From contig CM070568.1 of the NCBI GenBank assembly GCA_036346405.1, forward strand, positions 9,926,221 through 9,990,220: DNA of 64,000 nucleotides. The letters run 5' to 3'. Source of the stretch: Phyllostachys edulis (lineage: Eukaryota; Streptophyta; Magnoliopsida; Poales; Poaceae). This document shows positions 46,601-56,903 of the stretch, piece after piece. Positions within the stretch are counted from its first letter, which is position 1. Every line of letters starts with the position of its first letter. A model generated the notes under the pieces. It worked only from the letters and a program-made list of their open reading frames with translations. It did no database searches and had not been told where the DNA came from. Position numbers and translations under genes: made by a program.

Positions 46601-49600
46601 ATCATTTTGAATTAAAACTGAGTCTATGGTATTATTTTACCATAGAAAGTTTATGAAGATGGTTTTGTTCAAAATAAAATCAAAAATGGGTTTGGACTTG
46701 GGCGAAATGGATGAATGGTGGGTGCAGATTTATGCACTGGCTTAATCTGGTTAGGATTAAGACCCAGGGTTTAATTTGGAAGACGCCCAAGTCAGTTAAG
46801 GACCGTATGCCTTACCATACCACCATATGTTCTGTCTGGGTAGGACCTGGCTTAATAATTTGTGATACCTCATTGTTATTTGTGCCATGTTGTTGGTGTG
46901 GGTGTCAGTCAGACAGTAGTCCCACCTGGCGCAAGAGGGGGCTCCCAGAGGATGGATAGTCCAATAGAAGCGAAACCTTAGCGGGCATAAATACTTTAAG
47001 GTAGAATATTATAATGGCCTTGTGATAATTGCTTAGTCGCACGCCTTCGGAAGCATGTATTAGCCGACATTAAAAGCAAATTATCTCATGTGGGTAAAGC
47101 TGTACAAACTCTGCAGAGTAGAAAACTATTCAAATAGCCGCGTCCGCGGTCATGGACATGCTAACAAAGCCACTCCGAGTTAGACTTTGTTTTTGGTTTT
47201 AAAATGATTTCAACAGATGTTTTTGGATAGTTTATCCAAATGGAAAATTGGGCGGTTAGCCATATGATAGGAGGGTATCCTTCACCATTTAATCATGGAG
47301 GTTATCCACACTGTAAAACTGTCGTTTAAAATCTGATTTTAGATATAGTATAAAAATATCCTTGGAAATTAATATGAGTATTTAAACTAGAAATGCTACT
47401 TTATGCAAAATAAACCCTACTAGTCTCATTTGTTTACTTTATGCATGCATCATAATTCAATATTGGGTGTAACTTGCAAGAACGGAAGTTGTGCTCACTC
47501 TTGCTGAATAATTTTTATTTAGGAGAAGACTTCTATCAGGGCAGTGAGGACCTAGATGCTTAGGCTACGCCCCCCCCCCCAGACGATTGCCTGTGGCGAA
47601 TCGTTTGGCCTACTACTACTTCTTTGCTTCCGTTGTGTTATTTGTTTATTTGGCCTCAGGCCCCATTTGTATTAAACTCTGAATTATTATTAATAGAATA
47701 CGTGATATGTTTGTGATATCATTTTTGTGACTGTGTACACTAGAAATCCTAGACTAGTGTATGAACACAGAGGATTCAGGATCCTTCGTTCCCGGGTTCG
47801 ATAGATGCGCGTCTTCGCCATCGCCGGAAAGCCGCCGCTCGCAAAAACCCGCCTTCACCGGAGCTTCGCCGACGTCATGCCGACGTGGAGTCCACCTTGT
47901 CAGCCACCTCCGTGCCACGTCAGCCCCAGAGCCTCTGTGTTGTCTGCGAGGCCGCCACGTCAGCGCCCACACGGCAGACCAGATCCAACACCCAACGTGC
48001 GGCTCAGTGAACTTAGTCCACCGTGAGCCATCTCACTGACTTGTGTGTCCCACCTGTCAGGTCGATTTTATTTTATTTCTTTTTTCAGCTAAAATCTCTG
48101 CTGACGTCATAATCCGGGATTTTTCAATAGAAAAATAATTCGGATTATTCCATAATTCCAATTTAGGGTATTTCTTAGGGTTTCAATCTTCCAAAGTCCA
48201 TATCTTTTGCATCCAAACTCCGATTGAGTCCATTCAAATTTCTAAATTCATCTAAATTCAAGATATTTGTATCTGAGATTTTTATGTAATTTTTGGAGTT
48301 TGTTTTATCTTTGTTATTTATTTATTTGTTTTATTTGCTTGTTTGCGAGTAGATGTTGATTCTTCGGGAAGCTTTGAGCAAGGAGGAGTATACCAAGATC
48401 AAGATCAATCTCAGGATTTATTCCAAGGCAAGCCGTAGTCCTTTGATCATATTGAACCTGTGATTTCAAAAGTATATTGTTTTATACAATTGCATGCTTT
48501 CTTTATATAAATTATTTTTGGGATTAGTTATTACCTATTGTCGTTATGCCTCCTTGGATTATTTGAATGCCATAAATCATTTGTCACCCTAGCATGGATA
48601 ATTTTAGTTGGATATATTTGTATCACCAACATGGGTATCGTACAGATGCTTAGTTCAGCTTAGTTACGATGGGTTCATCATTACATGTGTCATAATGATT
48701 AATCTTGACTTAATGAAATATGGAATTGGGGTGGTTAGCCACTGCTGTTATTAAAAGTTGTGTACCATGACAGGATGTGTCATTGGTCTTGGTTAAACAA
48801 AATTGTTTTTGCTCAGGCGAGTGGATGGTGGATAGTGGGGGTGTTTCATCATGTCATGGGTTAGTAACTTGTTAAGGACTTAATCTTGTGCGCCATTGAA
48901 CTAGGCCTTTCGTACAACCACATGCCTGGTATGGGACGAGCCTAACCTAGTCGGTTGTTGAGTTTTGGTTTTTGACCACTCAGGTAGTATTTGGGTGGAG
49001 GTGTGTATCCTTTTCTAAGGCCACATCGCGGGACGGTTCGCCGCATCCCTGGCCAACATTGTACGTCAACCACGGTGAGGTTTTGGGTGGCTATAGGTAC
49101 AACGGGAGAGTCAATTGTTGAGATGAAACCTCTGAAAGGTTTTGTTGTGATTGGTGATCGCTACACTGGTTATATCTTGTGGGTAAAGTGTACAATCTCT
49201 TCAGAGTGTTAATTGATCTATTCGAATAGCCGCGTCCTCGGTTATGGACATGTCCGGGGATTTGACACGAGAGATAGAGTTTCTTATAAAATGAGTCAGA
49301 GTGTGAATGAGATGTTCACTTGATGAATATAATGTTTGTTTGGTGAACAGGTATTTCACTTAGTGGGTTGTGTCGATTGGTGAATAGGGGATTTACTTAT
49401 CAATGGTTTGATTGGGAAGTGAATGAAAAGTTCACTGGTTGTTTCAAAGAAATTGTTTAATTATTTATTATTGTTTTTAACTGCGCATTTCAATCTATTT
49501 ATTGTATTTATTGAAAATGTCGCTTTCTGCAAAAGAACCATACAGCTAACCTTTGTTAGGCCGTGCATGAATACTATTTGCATACATTTCCCTACGGCTT

Positions 49601-49971
49601 GCTGAGTGCTTTATGTACTCACAGCTTTATGCCTTTGTTGCTCAAGAGTTCTTTCAGAAAGAGAACTATGAAGGTTTTGCGGATTAAGATGCGTTCTCCA
49701 CTCGATTGCCTGTGAGCATGTTGATTGGCCTTCTTCAGAGTTTTTGTTCCGCTGCAAGAGTTTATTTTTTTCTTTAGCCTTACGTGGCAAGTTAAGTAAA
49801 TGTTGACCATAAGGTCCGGTTATTATTATTATTTGTTACTCTGAGATCTTTTTAGTTAAATCAAATAAATGGATGGTATTTCATCACTGTTTCCTGTGTG
49901 GGCTAGCTACTGATCTGGGACTAGTTCAGAATACACAGAGGGTTCCTGAGATGCATTTTCGGGTCTCGACA
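43601..49971 (+). mobile_element. Large LTR-like element, family member 3, with nested member 4
   Basis: It starts TGTAACATCCCAAAATTTTG and ends TTCGGGTCTCGACA, with the duplication CCTGG at 43596-43600 and 49972-49976. After removing the nested element it is about 3.09 kb, near the size of member 2, to which it is inverted. Terminal regions of the two align well by eye over several hundred bases. No retroviral-type genes are present. The conserved motif lies at 49219-49252. Confidence 0.82.
44527..47803 (+). mobile_element. Large LTR-like element, family member 4, nested in member 3
   Basis: It starts TGTAACAGCCCAAAATTTC and ends CCCGGGTTCGATA, where CA has become TA. The 5-bp duplication GATGC (44522-44526, 47804-47808) fixes the ends. 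At 3277 bp it contains the tandem words at 44957-45140 and the family motif at 47128-47160, but no retroelement genes. GC-rich frames at 45183-45942 are probably not proteins. A run of eleven or more C lies near 47570. Confidence 0.78.
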
Positions 49972-49976
49972 CCTGG

Positions 49977-50517
49977 CATTGCAATACTTGTTCTCAAGAA
50001 ATCGAACTCAAAGATTTTAACGTCAAGGAGGTTGAATTTGCCAGATAGGAGACAACTTGAATTTTTTTATTCCAAAAAGTGTAGAAGGATAACCCTGAGA
50101 TAGCTCATGAGCTTGCATCAATGATATATGCACACATGTTAGCCGACTGCCCTGATATTGATATTTACATCAGTATAACCCTTTCAGCTCCACTGAAAAC
50201 AAATGTGGTAGTGGGAAGTAAGCACAATATCCTGAGAAGATCAATATTGGACTATCCACATTGTACTGAGCTTTTCTCTGCATACCATGCGAGCATATGC
50301 TTAACGTTGTTACAGTGGAAACTCTTCTCTGGTGTCACCAATCTTTGGCTTATCACCTATTTGCCTCCTTGATGCTGGTTGCCTCAAGCATGTAGTAAAG
50401 AAATTGGATATTGTTACTGTTTGAAGACAATTTCTATGTGTGCTACATTGAAACATTTGCTTCCCAGGTTCATGAGACCCTCGAGGACAAGGTTCTTTAA
50501 GAAGGGAGAATTGCCAA
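49977..50517 (+). other. Unidentified coding-like sequence, right part
   Basis: Frames such as GIAILVLKKSNSKILTSRRL (49975-50100) and EIAHELASMIYAHMLADCPD (about 50108-50170) follow each other with shifts, then FYVCYIETFASQVHETLEDK near 50430-50490. One-base indels and stops separate them. This looks like eroded coding DNA continuous with 42941-43600. No domain is recognised. It runs directly into the repeat shared with 7225. Confidence 0.45.
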
Positions 50518-50917
50518 GAACCAAGTATAAGCGGGATCAAACAGAGGAAGATTGCAACGATTTAAATGCTTTGTCGTATTCACTTAAGGGAGGAGGGAAC
50601 GATGAAGATTGGAAGATGAACGCGAAGTGACATCCAACAGCTAATCTGAGTTTCAATTCATTTACTTTTAGTGAATTTAGAGTTTAACTCTTACTTTTAC
50701 GGTTTTATCCATGTAATTCAAGCTGTAATTCTCGGGACTTTATAACCCGATTCAATCTGGAATGGAAACCAAGAAAGAAGAAAGCTAATTCCAATATCTT
50801 AGTTCTTAGAGTAAAGTATAATAGAACCCTAGCTTTGTTCTTATCTTCAATTTATACCCAAAATCCTCAAACTTGTCTGCGATTTCAGTCGGATTCCACT
50901 CATATTCGATTGGGTCC
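50518..50917 (+). repeat. Second copy of the 7225/14378 LTR-like repeat
   Basis: This matches 7225-7571 plus 14321-14370, uninterrupted here. Its 5' edge encodes KYKRDQTEEDCNDLNALSYS and ends KMNAK (stop 50628-50630), in frame with the preceding coding-like residues after a one-base slip near 50496. The copy ends GGGTCC and lacks the TGACA and primer-binding-like site seen at 14371-14391. Confidence 0.7.
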
Positions 50918-50999
50918 CCCGCGCTCTCTCTCTCTCATTTGGATTCGATCCAGATGTGAGGCCACGAGATCGTCCACTGGTGGTCCGAATAGTTGTTCT

Positions 51000-52255
51000 T
51001 AGGGCTGTTAATGGGTCAGGTTAGTTCGGGTTTAATGGGCTGGGTTTTGATTCGGGTTCTTTTTGGATGGGTTGAAACGGGTCGATTTGTAATTCGGGTT
51101 GGGTTGGGTTGGGTTAGCTTCTAAAACTGGTTGGGTTCGGGCTGAAATGGGTTTAAAATATAGTATACGAAACGGGTCCAATCCATAGATTGAACCCACT
51201 GGTTGAACCCAAATCGGCCGCTCCCGAGTCCCGACCTCTAGTCTCCTGAGCTCCCACCATCCCACGTGAGTTCGCGACTACGGCCGGGAGAAACCCTCGC
51301 GATTCCGCCGCCACCCTTCCACGATCAGCTCGTACACACTGATGGGCGGACCTGGTGGATGGGCGGTGTACATGGAGTTGGTGCAGACGGGGCATTCGAG
51401 CAGCTCGCACACACTCGTCGCCGGCGAGATCAGTGGCCCTATGTTCGCCCCTCCCGCAACCCCGCCCCCGCGGGACGCAGCGACCACGTTCCGCGCCGCC
51501 GCCGTGGAGGCGGCAGAGGACGACTTGAGGAGGGGGCGAGGGAGGTGGGAGGTCGCGTCGTCATCGTCCATGCCGTCGGAGGAGGACACGCACTCAATGA
51601 TGTCCATCTCCATGGCCCGGAGCAAATCGAACCGAATCGTGCCGGATTTTGGTTGGACTCGGGGGGTAGGGATTTTGCCGCCCGGCGCCTCTCTCCCTCT
51701 CCTCCCGCTCCCCCCTCGTGGGCATGAATTCTTGAAGAAATTGCTCCTCCAAGAAGAACAGGGAAGAGACGCTAATGGCGATGGGAAACGAGGACTGAGG
51801 AGTCATCCGAACATAACCAATCTCGCACGCGGCCGCGGGCAGCGGCATGCCCTCATCGTCGCGCCTCGTCGTCTTCCCTGCTTCCACTGCCTGCCGCTGC
51901 ACTTTGCCTCCTAGGCTCCCTCCCACTCATGTGTTAGCTGAAGGCGTTTGGACTTTGTTGGGCCACATGGAGATGAGTACCAGAACCAGAAGCCTTATTC
52001 GTTCCTGTCAAAAAATCGGATTTGTGTTGTGCCCGTTTGGTGGTGGCGTGGTGGGGCACTTGATCGTGTTGGGGTATGGGTTGAAAGCGGGTTGAACTCA
52101 TATTGAGAGAATTGAGTTGAGTTAGGTTGGGTTGAAGTTGTACGTGGGTTGGGTTTTGGAGGTGGAGTAGTGGGTTGGGTTGGGTTAGATTGACATGCTA
52201 CATAAAAGTGGATTGGGGTGGGTTTGGGTAGGATTTTAGCCCATTATCACCCCTG
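51000..52255. mobile_element. hAT element that captured a gene fragment
   Basis: The left end TAGGGCTGTTAATGGG pairs with the inward-read right end CAGGGGTGATAATGGG. A perfect 8-bp duplication GTTGTTCT (50992-50999, 52256-52263) marks a hAT insertion. Both subterminal regions are full of GGGTTGGG/CGGGTT words. The centre (about 51240-51930) is GC-rich host DNA with the 5' end of a SINA-type ligase gene. No transposase is present. Confidence 0.87.
51352..51613 (-). pseudogene. Captured exon 1 of a SINA-type (SINAT) E3 ubiquitin ligase
   Basis: SINAT proteins are RING E3 ligases acting in ubiquitination. From the ATG at 51613 the minus strand reads MEMDIIECVSSSDGMDDDD, the diagnostic SINAT N-terminus, then a Ala/Ser/Arg-rich linker, then SVCELLECPVCTNSMY, the first Cys pair of the RING. 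One extra base at 51367 shifts the frame; without it the exon would end in the usual PPIHQ codons exactly at a GT donor (51351-51350). The rest of the RING and the SINA domain are missing. About 300 bp of apparent 5' leader or promoter (51614-51930) was captured too. Confidence 0.85.
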
Positions 52256-52263
52256 GTTGTTCT

Positions 52264-53890
52264 CGTCTCGTTTTTTTTCCCGCATTGTGATTCCATGCAA
52301 TGAGATGGGAACTAGCGCTGTTTGTTTCTTGGCAATCTGGCATGATGATGTGAGAATTTTAATGCTTGCTCGCCCCTTGTTTCTTTGTTTGTCCTTCCTG
52401 GCTGCTTGGGGTCTTGATCCGGTTTGTGCGACTGATGGCATTATATCAGATTGATTTGCTTCGTTTTGTAAGTATGACCTGCGGTTTCAATGTCAAACAT
52501 TGCTGTCATCACCATTTTTTTTTACGTCTAAAAGAGCATCAGTGGTTCTGTCGATAGTTCGTCCTTGATCCACCTAACGAGTATCACATATGATTTGCCA
52601 CGGCAGAAAGATGCATATTTCTTGTTCATCCTTACATTGCGCATTTGTTTTTAGTTCAGATAGCCTGAACCAGCGCATTTTCAGGCAACCAAAAGGAGCT
52701 AGTTACAAGTATCTGACGACCGCACTTCGATGGATTCGTATCCTCTACCATTCACTATCGGCATTTTCAGTCTCTGCAACTTTTAGCTGGAGTAATTGGT
52801 CAGAACTTAAGACTTTTGTTCAGAACAAGCATGAGTGCACTGCACGAAGTTGCCTGTGTAAATAGGATACTTTGCCACTCATGACATCAAGCAGCATCCA
52901 TGTAGTGCATACCTTGTTGGTTGTTAACCCGAGTAAGGGTGGAGCTGGGCTTCGGACCTCCGGGGCAATAGGCCAAGACCCAGTATCAAAATGTCACGTG
53001 AAAATATGATCATTACAAATATGAAAAGTGGTTTTGGACTAAAAATGACTAGACCGACCCAAGGTCTGACCTAGCGCCAGCTCTGCCCCTGCACCCAATC
53101 TGGCCCGCCCCAAACACTAGCGGTTACGTTTTGAGTTTGCCGGGTGGGTTAGCCGATTTGACCAGGCCAGTGAAGGGTGTAGAGGGTTGAAACTTCCAGC
53201 ACGGGGTTAGCTTCCTTTCTAGGAAGGCACTACTGAAAAAAAAAAATTATACGATATCTCTTCACTTTTAGACTCTCTTTCAATTTTATAACATATGGGA
53301 AAATAAATCAACGACTTTTTTTTATTTGAATGGAGTTCAAGCAAGAAGAATTTAAAGGTAAGGAGGTCAGGTAGGATTTATTTCCGGCTACGACGAGCAT
53401 GCAAACACAGAAGCACTTGTGACTTGTCCACAAATCAACGCTTAGCACAAACACAAAACACAATTTTAGGTTCTTGCTGCATTTGTAATATCGATGACCA
53501 GGGCTAAATTTGCTTGTAGTTATTTCAGTTTGGGAAGTGAGCCTATTTGGTTCTTTGGACAATGGATTTCTAAATTGATTTTGTTAACACGAAATCAAAT
53601 CAACTATGAAAAAAAATCTGTTTAGCTAGATGTCTGCATCCAAACAACCCCTAAATGAATTTATCATGTAATTTCGGAATTTTTTTGCTTGTAGGTAGCA
53701 TGTGCAATCTTCAGAACACTTGAAAGATTGTTTCTGGCTTTCCGCCCATCTGGGCTTAATGCTAATCCCTTCTTACCTCTGAAATCGACTATAAAGTAAA
53801 TAGTCCTGAAGACGGATCTGACGGGAAGAAGTGGCACTTAGATTCGCACAAGTTAGAATAATATAGCACTTTTGATTCTCTTTTCTGTTT
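52264..53890. other. Flanking non-coding DNA, no gene recognised
   Basis: This is AT-moderate sequence with short open frames only (for example 52590-52865) and no known domains. A possible short MITE lies at 52935-53088 and is listed separately. Confidence 0.4.
52935..53088. mobile_element. Possible hAT-type MITE, degenerate
   Basis: The ends TAAGGGTGGAGCTGG and the inward-read CAGGGGCAGAGCTGG are imperfect inverted repeats about 155 bp apart. The flanking octamers (AACCCGAG and CACCCAAT) match only partly, so the target duplication is not secure. Confidence 0.4.
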
Positions 53891-53894
53891 TTTT

Positions 53895-55095
53895 AGATAA
53901 TAGAAGAGAAAACTCTCCCGATCGCTGTACCAAGGATACACACAGTCTATTTTCATTAACAAAGTGAAGTACCACAAAAACCAAAAAGTTTAAAGGTGGC
54001 TTGAAGCCTTACAACCAAAAGACGACTGAAAGCTAAACTCAATCATAACAAATCCTGTGACCAGACCGCCACCTATGAATGTTAAAGATTTACTTCGCCA
54101 CAAATTCCAACTTAGCGCTTCTGGCCGACATGGACTCCTTCTAGGCCGATTTCTACAGATTTGCCCATGCATTTAGCCAGTGCTCACTCAATAAGATAAC
54201 CTGTAAGGGGTTATTGATAATTTTTTTTGTCAAAAACGACATCTTTCCTACACAACCAAATGGACCAACACAAGACACTAGCTCCCACTAGGAGTTGTGT
54301 CTTCAAATTTTTTGGAATGTCAACTAACCAATTCCTAAACATGTTAGCTATACTCGTAGAAGGAGTTAAATTAAACACACATTGAACCGCCCACCATGTA
54401 AGTCTTGCAAAGGAGCAGTCAATAAAAAGATGTTGAATTGTTTCCTCTTTATTACAGAAATAGAAATATTTGCTCCCCCTCTAATTTCTTTTGAGCAAAT
54501 TATCTTTAATTAATACTACCCCTTTTTGAGATACCATAAGAAAATTTCCACTTTCAATGGAATTTTAATTGACAAAAAAAATCTCTAATGGTGGTTCGAT
54601 AGTTTCCAATTAGTGCCATATATAAAGATTGTACCGAATAACATCCAGACTTATTCAAATGTCACCCAAAAACATCTTTGGGAGAGCTGAATTGTATATC
54701 AACAATTCTCAAAATCAACTCATTCCAGGTATGTAACTTAGGCCCAATAACGGGTCTTCGAAAAGAAATATTTAAAGGAGTCGATCTCATAATATTAGCT
54801 ACGGTATCGTTTTTTCTCCTTACCACATTATAAAGGAGTGGATACTGTCTTTTCAGTGGGGCGTTTCCTAACCAAATATCTTCCCAAAACCTAGTTTGCA
54901 TTCCATTTTTAACCTGAAATGATCCAAAGTTAAAAAAAGATCTCTAATTTTCATTAATCCTGACCAAAATTGGGAAGTTCCAAGTTTATTAACCACCTGC
55001 GAAAGACTCTTCTCACCCAAATATTTCCTTGTTAGCAAAGTTTGCCATACCTCTTCTTCATTAAGCAACTTAAACAACCATTTTCTTGGTAAACT
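53895..55095 (-). pseudogene. LINE fragment: RT C-terminal part with zf-RVT domain
   Basis: Minus-strand codons show LPRKWLFKLLNEEEVWQTL, FWEDIWLGNAPLKRQYP and, after several stops, FCNKEETIQHLFIDCSFARL, the C-terminal part of plant L1 ORF2 with its zinc-binding region. Stops and frame changes are frequent. A short A-run on this strand (53894-53887) could be its 3' tail. The upstream part is missing; the piece ends at the Sirevirus-like LTR at 55120. Little direct sequence similarity to the LINE at 7572-14303 is seen. Confidence 0.8.
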
Positions 55096-55119
55096 TTTAT
55101 TTTTTTAAAACACGGGTTA

Positions 55120-56846
55120 TGCTCATGATCTTAGGATGATGTTACAATTGACAATGGCGTTGAAGGTTTGTCGAATCGTGCGTTTTCGGCGAAGTTCAAA
55201 TTGTTGTCAGGACAGTCTTGATCGGGCCGGCTGTTCTGCGGCGGTCGAGCCGACTTTAGTCTTGATCGATCGGCCATTCAATGGCGGTCAGACCGGTTTC
55301 AATGTGATCATCGGCCAATCGGTGGCGATGAGTGTTGGGTTAGGTCAAGTTTATGGGTTTCAATGCATATGTGTTGCATGATGCATGTTTTGACTAACGT
55401 GGATCAAGTTGTAAAGAACTTGTTCCCAGAATCGATTTCTTTGTCTATTGATGTGCATGTTACTTGAAGGTCAACGACGGTCAACGGCGAGGATGATCGG
55501 GACTAGACTTGGAGATCTGAGGTTTAGAACGATCGGGATACCGGGTGAGGTCAATGGAGTCAAGCATGGCGCAAATTGGACAAAGGTGACCGAACGGGCA
55601 GTTCGGTGCGACGGGTTGGATCAAGCGGCGCAGGGTCGGTGCAAGTGCCATGGTGGTTTCGGTGGGAGCTGGATAGGAGAGACTTGCCGACATGATGAGA
55701 GTCGTTGGATCAACCTACACGTGGCGAAGCATGGAAGTGCTTCACGAAGATGGGACTCGGTCTTTGCAAAAAGATCGAGAAGGGGTATTTTGGTAATTCT
55801 ACCTAAATACCACCTTGGTGACCATTTGCCAACTCGCGGCGCAAGACGGCGCAAGGTGAAGCGGATTAGGTCAAGAGGAGATGAAAACGGCGCTTTAAAA
55901 TACGTGCGTAAGTGAACCCGTTTGTGTGTGGGCCTAACAGGCGCTCATTAGAGTTTACTCTTCTAGAATGTTTAGCCTCCACTATAAATAGGAGAGGGTG
56001 CTGGTTAGCACCTCTCAACCCTTTCATTTTGTTGAAACCCTAGTTTTGTGTTCTTAGGGCTTAGGGAGATTAGTGAGAGGTTAGGGTTCTAAAGAATTGG
56101 ATTTGATTTCGTGCTCATGTGTTGAGTCTTTGTCCTCCTTGGTGGAGTGGCTGTAACCAACATCATATCAAATTAATCCAAAGAAAGTTTACACAAGATG
56201 AGCTCTTTTGTGTTCTTACTCTCTATTTCTTGATTTTGAGTCCTTCCTTGATCCGCGAGTTTTCTATTGGTTTCTTCTCTTGATCTAGCTCACTGTGACA
56301 TGTGGGAACCTATCTAGGATCATCTAGATCATCAATCAACCACAAGCAAGTTTCTAGATCATTTTTTCGTTTTGACTCGGTTTTGAAGCCACCTTCGTTC
56401 AAACTGAAAAAGATAGGAACTTTGGCATAGATATTCATGATCCTTAATTGGAATAGGTTCCTGATATCTTAGAGAAGGTGTGTCTCAAGTTTCGTGGAGT
56501 TTGGCCTTGTAGATCAAAAGTTAGATCAATTTGTGTTTTGAAACACGGGTTGTTTTTACTGTTCTGGAGTCATCCGATCAGACCGCCCTTAAGCCATTGG
56601 TCAGACCGACCTCCAGTCCGACCGTCCATTTGCCGTCGGTCTGACCGCCCTACCAGATTTGGTTTTGTGCTTTTGGTCTTTCACTTTGAGGTTTTGATTA
56701 GATTCAATACAAGTCTTCTGCTGTACTTGTACATTGATCTTCATAGCTTCAATAGCTACTGGAGTGAAATTGGTATTGAATTTGATCAAGGTGAAAAAGT
56801 GAGCGTGCTCCTATTCACCCCCTTTAGTCGCCTTTTAGGTCCAACA
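55120..56846 (+). repeat. 5' LTR of Sirevirus-like copy 2
   Basis: It starts TGCTCATGATCTTAGGATG and ends GGTCCAACA before the primer-binding site. At 1727 bp it is similar in order to the copy 1 LTRs but diverged. GGTCAGACCGG-type words occur at 55285-55300 and CAGACCGCCC forms at 56575-56650. Confidence 0.85.
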
Positions 56847-56848
56847 AG

Positions 56849-56860
56849 TGGTATCAGAGC
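56849..56860 (+). promoter_or_regulatory. Primer-binding site of Sirevirus-like copy 2
   Basis: TGGTATCAGAGC follows the LTR end by two bases and is complementary to initiator tRNA-Met. Confidence 0.85.
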
Positions 56861-56903
56861 CCGGTTAGTTCAATCTTGATCTTAACCGGTCACTAACTTG
56901 GCG

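Noticed and set aside
47565..47585. Run of C as a frameshift or G-quadruplex site
   Set aside because: A single homopolymer run in a non-coding element, possibly a sequencing artefact; no second G-tract partner.
43601..49971. Complete LTR retrotransposon with two LTRs
   Set aside because: Only one 5' and one 3' terminus of the outer element are seen and no gag or pol; a solo LTR or non-coding LTR element fits better.
52590..52865. 91-codon ORF as a gene
   Set aside because: No recognisable domain, leader or splice context; length is compatible with chance.
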